Shown here: piece after piece, positions 26,549 to 34,826 of the stretch
How positions within the stretch are numbered: position 1 is the first letter of the stretch
How the letters are laid out: every line of letters begins with the position of its first letter
Origin: CAVWCW01 sp963753615
GTDB lineage: Bacteria > Pseudomonadota > Gammaproteobacteria > Chromatiales > Chromatiaceae
NCBI GenBank assembly: GCA_963753615.1
Contig: CAVWCW010000021.1
Span: forward strand, 1-64,000
DNA length: 64,000 bases
Reading direction: 5' to 3'
Made by a program: the position numbers and the translations under genes
The notes under the pieces: generated by a model
The model's database searches: none
Seen by the model: the letters and a program-made list of their open reading frames with translations, nothing else
What the model was told of the DNA's origin: nothing

Positions 26549-27487
26549 ATGACGATCGGGCAGCGTTTGCGTTCACTTGCATTGAGCTTGTTGGTAGTCG
26601 CTGGGCTTGGGGTCGCGTCTCAGGTCTCTGCGGCTGAAGCCCTGAAACCATTCATCCTAGGCTCCAAGAGTAACGGTGATCCCGGAAACGTGCTGCTGGC
26701 GACCAAGGAGGCGCTGCAGGACCAAGGTTTCGAAGTGGTCGGCGAGTATTCCCCCTACCCGGATACCACCGTGGTGGTTGTGACCGACGGTTTCCTTAAG
26801 GGATTGGCCGCGAACGACGAAGGCGCTGCCTATTTGATGGGAATGCGGGTGTCGGTTACCAAAGTGGGCAACGAGGTGCAGGTCAGCTACCTGAACCCGG
26901 ACTACTGGCGCCGGGTGTACCGAATTGGCAGAGACGTGACCCCGGTCACCGCCAAATTGTCGGCGGCTTTGGGTTCGGAGGAGGAGTTTGGCTCCAAGGG
27001 CTTGAGCCCGCGCAAGCTCAAGAAATACCACTATACCTTCGGCATGGAATATTTTGACGATCAGATGACGCTGGCCGACTACCGCAGCCACGATGAAGCG
27101 GTGCGGGTGCTGGAGGACAATTTGGCCGCAGGCGTGGGGGGCACGTCCAAGGTGTACCGGATCGACGTTCCGGGCGGAAGCATCACGGCATTCGGGGTCG
27201 CGATGAGCGAAGGCATGAGTTCGGATGCCGAGATTCTGAAGGAGGTGGACGCGCGTCCGCTCAAGCATGTCGCCTACGCGCCTTACGAGGTGGTGGTGTT
27301 CGATGGCAAGGTTAGGGCGTTGCACCCGCGCTTCCGCATCGCCATCAGCTGGCCAGACCTGAAGATGGTGGGTGCCAACAGCTTCTTCGGAATCACAAGA
27401 TCTCCCGAGGCGATCAAGAAGGCGCTGACCGAGGCGGCGGGGGGCCAGTACACGGCGCCCGGTGGCGGCGGTGGGTTCAGCATGTAG
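26549..27487 (+). CDS. Exported protein of unknown function with DUF302-like features
   Basis: 312 residues with a clear signal peptide (SLALSLLVVAGLGVASQ, cleavage after VSA near residue 29). The mature part begins LKPFILGSKSNGDPGNVL. It has an alpha/beta appearance with two similar halves: GFEVVGEYSPYPDTTVVVVTDG and, later, EVDARPLKHVAYAPYEVVVFDGK. The second half ends in NSFFGITRSPEAIKKALTEAAGG, a pattern I associate loosely with DUF302-like proteins. The C-terminus is a Gly-rich tail (GGGGGFSM). GGGGAG precedes the ATG. A strong terminator follows, so the gene is a single transcription unit. I do not recognise a specific family and assign no function. Confidence 0.65.
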   Translation: MTIGQRLRSLALSLLVVAGLGVASQVSAAEALKPFILGSKSNGDPGNVLLATKEALQDQGFEVVGEYSPYPDTTVVVVTDGFLKGLAANDEGAAYLMGMRVSVTKVGNEVQVSYLNPDYWRRVYRIGRDVTPVTAKLSAALGSEEEFGSKGLSPRKLKKYHYTFGMEYFDDQMTLADYRSHDEAVRVLEDNLAAGVGGTSKVYRIDVPGGSITAFGVAMSEGMSSDAEILKEVDARPLKHVAYAPYEVVVFDGKVRALHPRFRIAISWPDLKMVGANSFFGITRSPEAIKKALTEAAGGQYTAPGGGGGFSM

Positions 27488-27522
27488 CAGCGAGCCAGAA
27501 GTTATTTCTCGGAGCGAAAGCG

Positions 27523-27555
27523 AACCCCGGCGGGTCTGACCCGCCGGGGTTTTTC
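27523..27555 (+). terminator. Intrinsic terminator after the exported protein gene
   Basis: Arms AACCCCGGCGGGT and ACCCGCCGGGGTT, loop of 3 nt, followed by TTTTTC. One of the strongest hairpins in the window. Confidence 0.93.
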
Positions 27556-27655
27556 TTTATGCTGGCCGGCCTTGCGCGGCCGGTTTGGGCAGCAGGGGAT
27601 TGCCGGGCGCCGACAGGTGCGCTTGTGGTCAAACTATCTGGTTATCGAGTAATAT

Positions 27656-27670
27656 ATAAACTCAGTTTAT
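27656..27670. promoter_or_regulatory. Candidate LysR-type operator (T-N11-A dyad)
   Basis: ATAAACTCAGTTTAT is a perfect 6-bp inverted repeat with 3-nt centre, containing T-N11-A (27657/27669). It lies 35 bp upstream of the LysR gene in an A+T-rich promoter-like patch with TAATATAT. Autoregulatory sites of LysR proteins commonly look like this. Confidence 0.5.
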
Positions 27671-27704
27671 CATTCCAACAGAAATTATAGGTATTGCCAC
27701 CGAA

Positions 27705-28619
27705 ATGGCCGATCGTAGATTGCAAGTGTTTCATACGGTTGCCAGGCTCCTCAGTTTTACCAAGGCGGCCGAAACCCTGCACATGACCCAGCCGGCGGTC
27801 ACCTTCCAGGTCCGCCAACTGGAGGAGTACTTCAATACCCGCCTGTTCGACCGTACCCATAACCGCATCAGCCTGACCGAGGCGGGCAGCCGGGTATACC
27901 AATATGCCGACCGTATCTTCGAACTCTACTCGGAGATGGAGAATTCGGTGCGGGAAATGACCGGGGAGATCCGGGGCGCCCTGACCATCGGCGCCAGTAC
28001 CACGGTGGCCGAGTACATGCTCCCGTCCCTGCTGGGGGATTTCAAGGACAAATACCCGGAGGTCAATATCCATCTCAAAGTGTCCAATTCCGAGGGCATC
28101 GTGGCGATGGTGGAAAACAACACGATCGACCTCGGGGTGGTGGAAGCCTCGGTCAGCAATCGCAACCTCGTGGTGGAGGTGTGCAAGCACGACCACCTGG
28201 TGGCGATCGTACCGCCGAATCATGAGCTGGCGGGTCGCAGGAGCATCACCTTTTCCAAGCTGTTGGAATACCCGTTCATCTGCCGCGAGGAGGGTTCCGG
28301 CACGCGTGAGGTGATTGCCGAATACCTGGGGACCATGAAAGCCTGCGACAAGGACCTGACCATCGCCATGGAGTTGGGAAGTCCGGAGGCGGTAAAGGGG
28401 GCGGTGGAGGCCGGCATGGGGATTTCCGTCGTTTCCGGTGCAACCATCCAGAAAGAGTTGAAGTTGGATACCTTGGTTGCGATCCCCCTGGACCCGCCGT
28501 TAAAACGGCCATACTCCTTCGTGCACCAGAAGCAAAAATTTCGCCTGCGGGTGATGGAGGAACTGCTGGATTTCGCCCGTACTTACTGCGACAAGTCGAT
28601 TCACGATTCTGAGGACTAG
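27705..28619 (+). CDS. LysR-family transcriptional regulator (CysB/CbbR-like branch)
   Basis: 304 residues: winged helix-turn-helix at residues 5-65 (FHTVARLLSFTKAAETLHMTQPAVTFQVRQLE) and a substrate-binding effector domain (about 92-295) starting GALTIGASTTVAEYMLP. The effector-domain wording (LGVVEASV, EEGSGTREVIAEYL) resembles the CbbR/CysL-type regulators, but the ligand cannot be told. A T-N11-A dyad just upstream suggests autoregulation. It is followed with no gap by a small gene of unknown function (stop TAG, then TTG). Confidence 0.9.
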   Translation: MADRRLQVFHTVARLLSFTKAAETLHMTQPAVTFQVRQLEEYFNTRLFDRTHNRISLTEAGSRVYQYADRIFELYSEMENSVREMTGEIRGALTIGASTTVAEYMLPSLLGDFKDKYPEVNIHLKVSNSEGIVAMVENNTIDLGVVEASVSNRNLVVEVCKHDHLVAIVPPNHELAGRRSITFSKLLEYPFICREEGSGTREVIAEYLGTMKACDKDLTIAMELGSPEAVKGAVEAGMGISVVSGATIQKELKLDTLVAIPLDPPLKRPYSFVHQKQKFRLRVMEELLDFARTYCDKSIHDSED

Positions 28620-29009
28620 TTGGACGTGTTGCAGCAGGCGCCCAAAATTGGCGGCGCGCAGCGCCGGTTGCTGAAACTGTACCGGGCGCTGCCGGAGCAG
28701 GAGCGAGCCAGCCTGATGGCCTTCGCCGAGTTTCTGGCGCATCGCGCCGAGGCCAAGGAAAACGAAACGGACCAAGTCGCGGAGTCCCCCCAGCCGAAGC
28801 CGATCGCGCGACCGCAGCGCGAGACCGTGGTAGCCGCTATCCGCCGCCTGTCTGAAAGCTATTTCATGCTGGACAGAGAGGTCCTGTTCCACGAAACTGC
28901 CGGCTTGATGTCGGCCCACGTTTTGCAGGGACGACCTGCGCGGGAAGTGATCGACGAGTTGGAACAGCTTTTTGCCGGCCATTACCAACGACTGTCCGCG
29001 GTCGAATAG
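28620..29009 (+). CDS. Small cytoplasmic protein of unknown function between LysR and PerM genes
   Basis: 129 residues, no family recognised. TTG 28620 directly follows the LysR stop; GTG 28626 is an alternative. The protein is helical: an N-terminal helical segment (QRRLLKLYRALPEQERASLMAFAEFLAHRA), a Pro-rich charged linker (residues 45-68), and a second helical part (ETVVAAIRRLSESYFMLDREVLFHETAGLM) ending in a REVIDELEQLF helix. No cysteines, membrane spans or signal. It sits in a tight gene string (0 bp after LysR, 16 bp before PerM), suggesting co-transcription. Confidence 0.7.
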   Translation: MDVLQQAPKIGGAQRRLLKLYRALPEQERASLMAFAEFLAHRAEAKENETDQVAESPQPKPIARPQRETVVAAIRRLSESYFMLDREVLFHETAGLMSAHVLQGRPAREVIDELEQLFAGHYQRLSAVE

Positions 29010-29025
29010 TTCGCAGGAAGCCCGT

Positions 29026-30099
29026 ATGCAGGTCCTCACCAACTGGTTCAAGCGCTATCTCTCCGACCCTCAGGTCGTGTCTTTGGCGCTGCTGCTGATC
29101 GTCGGGTTGGTGGTGGTTCTGACCATGGGCAACATGCTGGCCCCGGTGCTGGCCAGCGTGGTGGTTGCCTATCTGTTAGAGGGCTTGGTGGCCGGTTTTC
29201 AACGCTTCCACTTGCCCCGCCTGGCAGCGGTTATCTGGGTGTTTTCCCTTTTCATGCTGTTCCTGGCCCTGATCCTGTTCTGGCTCATGCCGCTGCTGTC
29301 TCGCCAGGTCAGCGAACTGGTGCAGCAGCTCCCGGCGATCATCGGCGCGGGGCAGCAGGCCCTGATGCGCTTGCCTGAGCGCTATCCGGAACTTGTCTCG
29401 CCAGAGCAGATTCAAGAGGTGATGGGAATCATCCGCGCCGAGATCGCCACCTTCGGTCAGAGGGTGGTCTCGATGTCTCTGGCCTCGGTGGTGGGCGTGA
29501 TCACGCTGGCGGTGTACCTGATCCTGATGCCGTTGCTGGTATTCTTTTTTCTCAAGGACAAGGTGCTGATCCTGGCCTGGGTGGCCCAGTTCCTGCCACG
29601 CCACCGCAGCATCGTCAACAAGGTGTGGGGCGATGTGGATCGCCAGATCGGCAACTACGTGCGTGGCAAGTTTTGGGAAATCATCATTATTTGGGCTGCC
29701 AGCTTCATCACCTTCTCGTTCCTGCGTCTGGACTATGCCCTGCTGCTGGCCGTGCTGGTGGGTTTGTCGGTGATCATTCCCTATGTGGGGGCGGCGGTGG
29801 TGACCTTTCCGGTGCTCATTATCGCCTGGTTTCAGTGGGGTTGGACCTCGGATTTTTTCTGGCTCACCGGGGCCTATTTCGTGATCCAGGCCTTGGACGG
29901 CAATGTGCTGGTGCCGCTGCTGTTTTCCGAGGTGGTCAACCTGCATCCGATCGCCATCATCGTGGCGATTCTGGTGTTCGGTGGTCTATGGGGTTTCTGG
30001 GGCGTGTTTTTCGCCATTCCGCTGGCGACCCTGGTGCAGGCGGTAATCAAATCCTGGCCGAAGGTTCTGCAGGATGAGCCGCTCCAGGAGGCGGCCTGA
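29026..30099 (+). CDS. AI-2E/PerM-family membrane transporter
   Basis: 357 residues with about seven to eight membrane segments, starting at VVSLALLLIVGLVVVLTMG and including the conserved block LVGLSVIIPYVGAAVVTFPV and GNVLVPLLFSE followed by LHPIAIIVAILVFGGLWGFWG. The family includes E. coli PerM/TqsA-type proteins proposed as exporters or cation/proton antiporters; substrate unknown. ATG 29026 gives an N-terminus with a short amphipathic helix (NWFKRYLSDPQ), better than the upstream frame, which overlaps the previous gene. Confidence 0.9.
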   Translation: MQVLTNWFKRYLSDPQVVSLALLLIVGLVVVLTMGNMLAPVLASVVVAYLLEGLVAGFQRFHLPRLAAVIWVFSLFMLFLALILFWLMPLLSRQVSELVQQLPAIIGAGQQALMRLPERYPELVSPEQIQEVMGIIRAEIATFGQRVVSMSLASVVGVITLAVYLILMPLLVFFFLKDKVLILAWVAQFLPRHRSIVNKVWGDVDRQIGNYVRGKFWEIIIIWAASFITFSFLRLDYALLLAVLVGLSVIIPYVGAAVVTFPVLIIAWFQWGWTSDFFWLTGAYFVIQALDGNVLVPLLFSEVVNLHPIAIIVAILVFGGLWGFWGVFFAIPLATLVQAVIKSWPKVLQDEPLQEAA

Positions 30100-30274
30100 G
30101 CGGCGTCATCGGGAGCGAAGGCGCTAAGCCGTGCAGGAACCACAGCCATGGGTGCGATAGCCGGGCGGTGTTGTACAGGCTGTTTCGCGGCAGACGCCTC
30201 CCGAGCCCTATTCCAGGTCTTGAATCTCCGGTCGCTTATGCCCAGCCGCCTGGCAGCCCGGTGAAATATGCGGG

Positions 30275-31684
30275 CTAGAGTTGTTCGGAAGCAAAATCCG
30301 CGAGCCTCGAGCGCTCACCGCGCAGCAGGGTGATATGGGCGCTGTGGGGCCACATCTTGAAGCGGTCGACCACGTAGGTCAGGCCCGAGGTGGTCTCGGT
30401 CAGGTATGGGGTGTCGATCTGTCCGACGTTGCCCAGGCACACGATCTTGCTGCCCGGCCCGGCCCTGGTGATTAGGGTCTTCATTTGCTTGGCAGTGAGG
30501 TTCTGGGCCTCGTCGAGGATGATGTACTTGCTGAGGAAGGTGCGCCCGCGCATGAAGTTCATGGAATGGATGCGGATCCGGCTGCGCAGTAATTCGTCGG
30601 TGGCCGCGCGCGCCCATTCGCCGCCCTCGGTGCGGGTCAGCACCTCCAGGTTGTCCATCAACGCGCCCATCCAGGGGGTCATCTTCTCCTCTTCGGTGCC
30701 GGGCAGGAAGCCGATGTCCTCACCGACTGGTACCGTTACCCGGGTCATGACTATTTCCCGGTAGAGACTGTTATCCAGCGTCTGAGCCAGCCCCGCCGCG
30801 AGGGCCAGCAGGGTCTTGCCGGTGCCGGCGGCCCCGAGCAGGGTGACGAAGTCGATCTCCGGCGCCATCAGCATATTGAGGGCATAGTTCTGCTCGCGGT
30901 TCAGGGCGTTGATGCCCCAGACCCCGTGTTTCGGATTGCGGTAGTCGGTGACCAGCTCGATTACCGCAGAATCGGCTTCGACTCGGCTCACCATGGCCTC
31001 CACGCCGGATTCGCCCGGTAGGTACAGGCACTGATTGGGGTACCAGGCAGCGATGTCAGGACCGGCGACCCGGTAGAAGGTGCGACCCTCCTCCTGCCAG
31101 GATTCCACCGCCTTGCTGTGGCGCTCCCAAAAGTCCGGGCTCAGTTCGGCCTGCCCGCTGTAGAGCAGGCTGACGTCATCCAGCACTTGGTCTGTGGAGT
31201 AGTCCTCGGCCCGGATTCCCAGCACCGCGGCCTTGATGCGCAGGTTGATGTCCTTGGATACCACCACTACCGTATTCGCCGGCTGGTCCTGCTGCAGGGC
31301 CAAGGCGGCGCCGAGGATATTGTTGTCCGGGGTATTGCCCGGCAGGCTGTCGGGAAGCAGGTTCGGCAAGTGGCTGGTCTGAAAGAACAGCCGCCCGCTC
31401 GCCCTCGGACCCTGCTCGCCGTTGCAGTCCAGGCAGTGCAGGGGAAGGCCGCGGTCGATGTCGTCTTTGCTGGCGTCGCACATCAGCTGATCCAAAAACC
31501 GGCTCACCTGGCGCACATTGCGGGCCATCTCGGACATGCCCTTTTTGCCCGCGTCCAACTCCTCCAGCACCATCATGGGCAGGAAGATGTCGTGTTCCTG
31601 AAAGCGGAACAGGCAGGCGGGGTCATGCATCAGCACATTGGTGTCGAGAACGAACAGGCGCTTGTCGTGGCTGGCGGAATCCAT
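30275..31684 (-). CDS. PhoH-family protein with N-terminal PIN domain (PhoH2-like)
   Basis: 469 residues. The N-terminal PIN ribonuclease domain has acidic metal ligands in FVLDTNVLMHDP, LEELDAGKKG and TPDNNILGAAL (residues 10-150). The C-terminal PhoH ATPase has Walker A GAAGTGKTLLA and Walker B YIILDEAQNLT. Such PIN-PhoH proteins act as RNA helicase/nucleases. ATG 31684 is chosen because upstream sequence in the same frame runs through the bcp gene and has unrelated composition. It is 89 bp downstream of bcp, same direction. Confidence 0.92.
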   Translation of the reverse strand: MDSASHDKRLFVLDTNVLMHDPACLFRFQEHDIFLPMMVLEELDAGKKGMSEMARNVRQVSRFLDQLMCDASKDDIDRGLPLHCLDCNGEQGPRASGRLFFQTSHLPNLLPDSLPGNTPDNNILGAALALQQDQPANTVVVVSKDINLRIKAAVLGIRAEDYSTDQVLDDVSLLYSGQAELSPDFWERHSKAVESWQEEGRTFYRVAGPDIAAWYPNQCLYLPGESGVEAMVSRVEADSAVIELVTDYRNPKHGVWGINALNREQNYALNMLMAPEIDFVTLLGAAGTGKTLLALAAGLAQTLDNSLYREIVMTRVTVPVGEDIGFLPGTEEEKMTPWMGALMDNLEVLTRTEGGEWARAATDELLRSRIRIHSMNFMRGRTFLSKYIILDEAQNLTAKQMKTLITRAGPGSKIVCLGNVGQIDTPYLTETTSGLTYVVDRFKMWPHSAHITLLRGERSRLADFASEQL

Positions 31685-31773
31685 GAGGTCGGTGGTCAAT
31701 CGCGGCGTTCGGTGGACGGGGGCCGGTGGCAGCGAGGGCCGCTCCGGAGAAGTCGGATGCGCGGCGTCAGCGG

Positions 31774-32253
31774 CTAGGTCTGGGCTTGCAGCGCTTTGAC
31801 GGCGGTCAGCACCTCGGTCACGTGGTCTTTGACTTTGACCTTGCGCCACTCCTGGCGCAGCATCCCTTCGGCGTCGATCAGAAAGGTGCTGCGCTCGATC
31901 CCGCGTACCTGCTTGCCGTACATCTTCTTCATCTTGATCACGTCGAACAGGCCGCATACTTGCTCGTCCTTGTCCGAGATCAGGTCGAAGGGAAACCCAT
32001 GTTTCGCCTTGAAGTTCTCCTGCGCCTTGAGCCCGTCCCGAGACGCCCCGAGCAGCACCGCGGACTGGCTGTCGAAATCGGCAACGGCGTCGCGGAAGTC
32101 CTGGCCTTCCTGGGTGCATCCGGGCGTATTGGCCTTGGGGTAGAAGAACAGCACCAGGGCTTTTCCGCGGTAGTCCCTAAGACTTACTCTACGGTCGCCG
32201 GTGATCAGGAGTTCTATGTTCGGGACCGCTTGCCCGACCGCGACTTGGCTCAT
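31774..32253 (-). CDS. bcp: Thioredoxin-dependent thiol peroxidase (Bcp/PrxQ)
   Basis: 159 residues, a peroxiredoxin reducing H2O2 and organic peroxides. The peroxidatic Cys is in PKANTPGCTQE; a resolving Cys five residues later (as in atypical two-Cys PrxQ) is absent because the motif continues GQDF, so it may act as a 1-Cys enzyme or resolve through Cys in DEQVCGLF. FYPKANTPG and STFLIDAEGMLRQEW are standard family blocks. It lies between gcvR and the phoH gene in a co-directional string. Confidence 0.92.
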   Translation of the reverse strand: MSQVAVGQAVPNIELLITGDRRVSLRDYRGKALVLFFYPKANTPGCTQEGQDFRDAVADFDSQSAVLLGASRDGLKAQENFKAKHGFPFDLISDKDEQVCGLFDVIKMKKMYGKQVRGIERSTFLIDAEGMLRQEWRKVKVKDHVTEVLTAVKALQAQT

Positions 32254-32302
32254 GCGCTTGGTTCCTCTTTTCGGTTTCTCGGCGTCCGGCTGGCCTCGGT
32301 TG

Positions 32303-32842
32303 TCAGTTCTTCAACGGTTCCAGCACCGCGTCCAGATTCAACGAGTCGCAGTACTCCATGAACTCTTCGCGCAGGGTGCCCAGGTGGGTATCCGCCGGGA
32401 TACCTACGGTCATGCTGACTGCGAACATCGGGGTGCCGGTGTGGGCGGCCGCGTAACTGCTGGTGGAAAGGTCTTCGATGTTTATGCTGCGCTTGGAGAA
32501 GAAAGCAGCCAGGTTTTTGACGATGCCCGGGTGATCCAGGGCCACCACATCTACCGCATAGGGGACCAGGTTCTGGCCCGCGGCCCGACCCTCGGTGCGC
32601 TTGCTGATGATGTTCATGCCGAGCTGCTCCTCGAGCTCCGGCAGGGCACCCTCGATCTTGGCCAGCGTGTTCCAAGGGCCCGCCACCATCAACAACACTG
32701 CGAACTCGCCGCCGAGCACCGTCATCCGGCTGTCGACGATATTGCAGCCGTGCTCCAGCACAGCGCCGGAAAGACTGTCGACAATGCCGGGGCGGTCTTG
32801 TCCCAGGGCGGAGATCACCAGGTAATTCGTCTTCACGGGCAT
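32303..32842 (-). CDS. gcvR: GcvR-like ACT-domain regulator of the glycine cleavage system
   Basis: 179 residues made of two ACT domains (about 5-85, ending in SKRTEGR, and about 93-172). It starts NYLVISALGQDRPGIVDSLSGAVLEHGCNI, with the second copy VDVVALDHPGIVKNLAAFFSKRSINI. GcvR binds GcvA and glycine to repress gcvTHP. The divergent glyA is functionally linked (serine-glycine and one-carbon supply). ATG 32842 gives the family length; the frame continues upstream across glyA only as shadow. The intergenic region shared with glyA is 189 bp. Confidence 0.85.
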   Translation of the reverse strand: MPVKTNYLVISALGQDRPGIVDSLSGAVLEHGCNIVDSRMTVLGGEFAVLLMVAGPWNTLAKIEGALPELEEQLGMNIISKRTEGRAAGQNLVPYAVDVVALDHPGIVKNLAAFFSKRSINIEDLSTSSYAAAHTGTPMFAVSMTVGIPADTHLGTLREEFMEYCDSLNLDAVLEPLKN

Positions 32843-33031
32843 GAATTTCGGATCCTGCTGGCTGAGGTTTGAAAATGGGCAGAGTGTAGCATGGAAGCGC
32901 TCGCTGCCGAGCCGCCCGGAATCGGAATCTCCGCCTCCAAGTACCATATCACGGAAAGCGTCGGCAGAAAGCAGACGGCAATTCGGCGGCCTGCTAAAAT
33001 ACTCGCTTTTCGGCACCGGGGAGAGCGCCCA

Positions 33032-34288
33032 ATGTTCAATCGAGACATGCAGATTCAGGGCTACGACGACGAGCTTTGGGCAGCCATCGACGGCGAGCAG
33101 CGCCGCCAGGAGGAACACATCGAGCTGATCGCCTCCGAAAACTATACCAGCCCGCGGGTGATGCAGGCCCAGAGTACCGTGCTCACCAATAAGTACGCCG
33201 AAGGCTATCCGGGCAAGCGCTATTACGGCGGTTGCGAGTACGTGGACATCGCCGAGCAGCTGGCCATCGACCGCGCCAAGCAGTTGTTCGGGGCGGATTA
33301 CGCCAACGTACAACCCCATTCCGGCTCCCAGGCCAATGCGGCGGTCTACATGGCCTTGTGCCAGCCGGGCGACACGATACTCGGTATGAGCCTGGCCCAT
33401 GGCGGCCACCTCACCCATGGTGCCAAACCTAATTTCTCCGGCAAGATATACCACGCGGTGCAATACGGGCTGAATGCCGAAACCGGCGAAATAGACTATG
33501 ACGAGGTCGAGCGTCTGGCCCAGGAGCACCGGCCGCGCATGATCGTCGCCGGCTTTTCCGCCTACTCGGGGGTGGTCGATTGGCAGCGCTTTCGGGACAT
33601 CGCCGACGCGGTGGGGGCCTACCTGTTCGTTGACATGGCGCATGTCGCCGGCCTGGTGGCGGCGGGAGTCTATCCCAGTCCGGTACAGATCGCCGACGTC
33701 ACCACCACCACCACCCACAAGACCCTGCGCGGCCCCCGCGGTGGCCTGATCCTTGCCAAGTCCAACCCCGAGCTGGAGAAGAAATTCAACTCCCTGGTCT
33801 TCCCGGGCACCCAGGGCGGGCCGCTGATGCATGTCATCGCCGCCAAGGCGGTTTGCTTCAAGGAGGCCATGGAGCCCGAGTTCAAGGCCTACCAGCAGCG
33901 GGTGCTCGACAATGCCAGGGCCATGGCCAAGGTGTTCATCGATCGCGGCTACGATGTGGTTTCCGGCGGCACCGACGACCATCTATTCCTGGTCAGCTTT
34001 ATCCGCCAGGAACTCACCGGCAAGGCGGTCGACGCCTGGCTCGGCAGCGCCAATATCACGGTGAACAAGAACGCGGTGCCGAACGACCCGCAATCGCCCT
34101 TCGTCACCAGCGGCATCCGGGTCGGCACCCCGGCGGCCACCACTCGCGGCTTCGGCCTCGAAGAGGTCACCGCGCTGGCCGGCTGGATGTGCGACGTCAT
34201 CGACAGCCGCGGCGACCAGGCGGTGATCGACCGCGTGCGCGATCAGGTGCTGGAAGTCTGTCGGCGCCTCCCGGTCTACGCCGGCTGA
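33032..34288 (+). CDS. glyA: Serine hydroxymethyltransferase
   Basis: 418 residues, PLP enzyme converting serine and tetrahydrofolate to glycine and methylene-THF. Hallmarks: HIELIASENYTSPRVM, the YYGGCEYVD block, the PLP Lys in TTTTHKTLRGPRGG, and the C-terminal TRGFGLEE. ATG 33032 follows GGGGAGAG. A TAAAAT -10-like hexamer lies about 35 nt upstream. The next gene, nrdR, starts 16 bp after the stop, so glyA may lead the nrdR-rib-nusB string, as in many gammaproteobacteria. Confidence 0.97.
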   Translation: MFNRDMQIQGYDDELWAAIDGEQRRQEEHIELIASENYTSPRVMQAQSTVLTNKYAEGYPGKRYYGGCEYVDIAEQLAIDRAKQLFGADYANVQPHSGSQANAAVYMALCQPGDTILGMSLAHGGHLTHGAKPNFSGKIYHAVQYGLNAETGEIDYDEVERLAQEHRPRMIVAGFSAYSGVVDWQRFRDIADAVGAYLFVDMAHVAGLVAAGVYPSPVQIADVTTTTTHKTLRGPRGGLILAKSNPELEKKFNSLVFPGTQGGPLMHVIAAKAVCFKEAMEPEFKAYQQRVLDNARAMAKVFIDRGYDVVSGGTDDHLFLVSFIRQELTGKAVDAWLGSANITVNKNAVPNDPQSPFVTSGIRVGTPAATTRGFGLEEVTALAGWMCDVIDSRGDQAVIDRVRDQVLEVCRRLPVYAG

Positions 34289-34304
34289 CCCGAGACCCTA
34301 ACTC

Positions 34305-34826
34305 ATGCGCTGTCCCTTCTGCGGTGCCCAGGATACCAAGGTGGTCGATTCCCGACTCGCCGGGGACGGTGATCAGGTTCGCCGCCGGCGCCGCTGCCTG
34401 AGTTGCGACGAACGCTTCACGACGTTCGAGAGCGCCGAGCTGAACCTGCCGCGGGTGATCAAACAGGACGGTACCCGGGTGCCGTTCGATGCCACCAAAC
34501 TGGCCGCCGGCATGATGCGGGCGCTGGAAAAGCGGCCGGTCAGTACCGAGCGCGTCGATGCCGCCCTGGAGCGCATTCGCCGGCGCCTGATTGCCAGCGG
34601 CGAGCGCGAGGTCAGGTCGCGCCAGATCGGAGAGTGGGTCATGGAGGAACTGCGCAACCTGGATCAGGTGGCCTATGTGCGCTTCGCCTCGGTCTACCGC
34701 AGTTTCGAGGACGTCAACGCCTTCCGCGAGGAGATCGAGCGTCTGGAGCGCCAACCGAGCCCGGAGACCCGGCGCCGCCAGATGGACCTGCTAAACGAAA
34801 TTGAAAAGGCAGATGCCAAGCCCTGA
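34305..34826 (+). CDS. nrdR: Transcriptional repressor NrdR
   Basis: 173 residues, slightly longer than usual. The N-terminal zinc ribbon has two CxxC pairs (MRCPFCGAQD and RCLSCDERF), followed by an ATP-cone domain (PRVIKQDGTRVPFDATKLAAGM). It senses nucleotide state and represses ribonucleotide reductase genes through NrdR boxes. The stop overlaps the ribD start by 14 nt. Confidence 0.96.
   Translation: MRCPFCGAQDTKVVDSRLAGDGDQVRRRRRCLSCDERFTTFESAELNLPRVIKQDGTRVPFDATKLAAGMMRALEKRPVSTERVDAALERIRRRLIASGEREVRSRQIGEWVMEELRNLDQVAYVRFASVYRSFEDVNAFREEIERLERQPSPETRRRQMDLLNEIEKADAKP

Noticed and set aside
31685..32119. N-terminal extension of the PhoH-PIN protein
   Set aside because: It overlaps bcp in another frame and its translation is low-complexity Arg/Pro/Gln; ATG 31684 starts exactly before the PIN domain.
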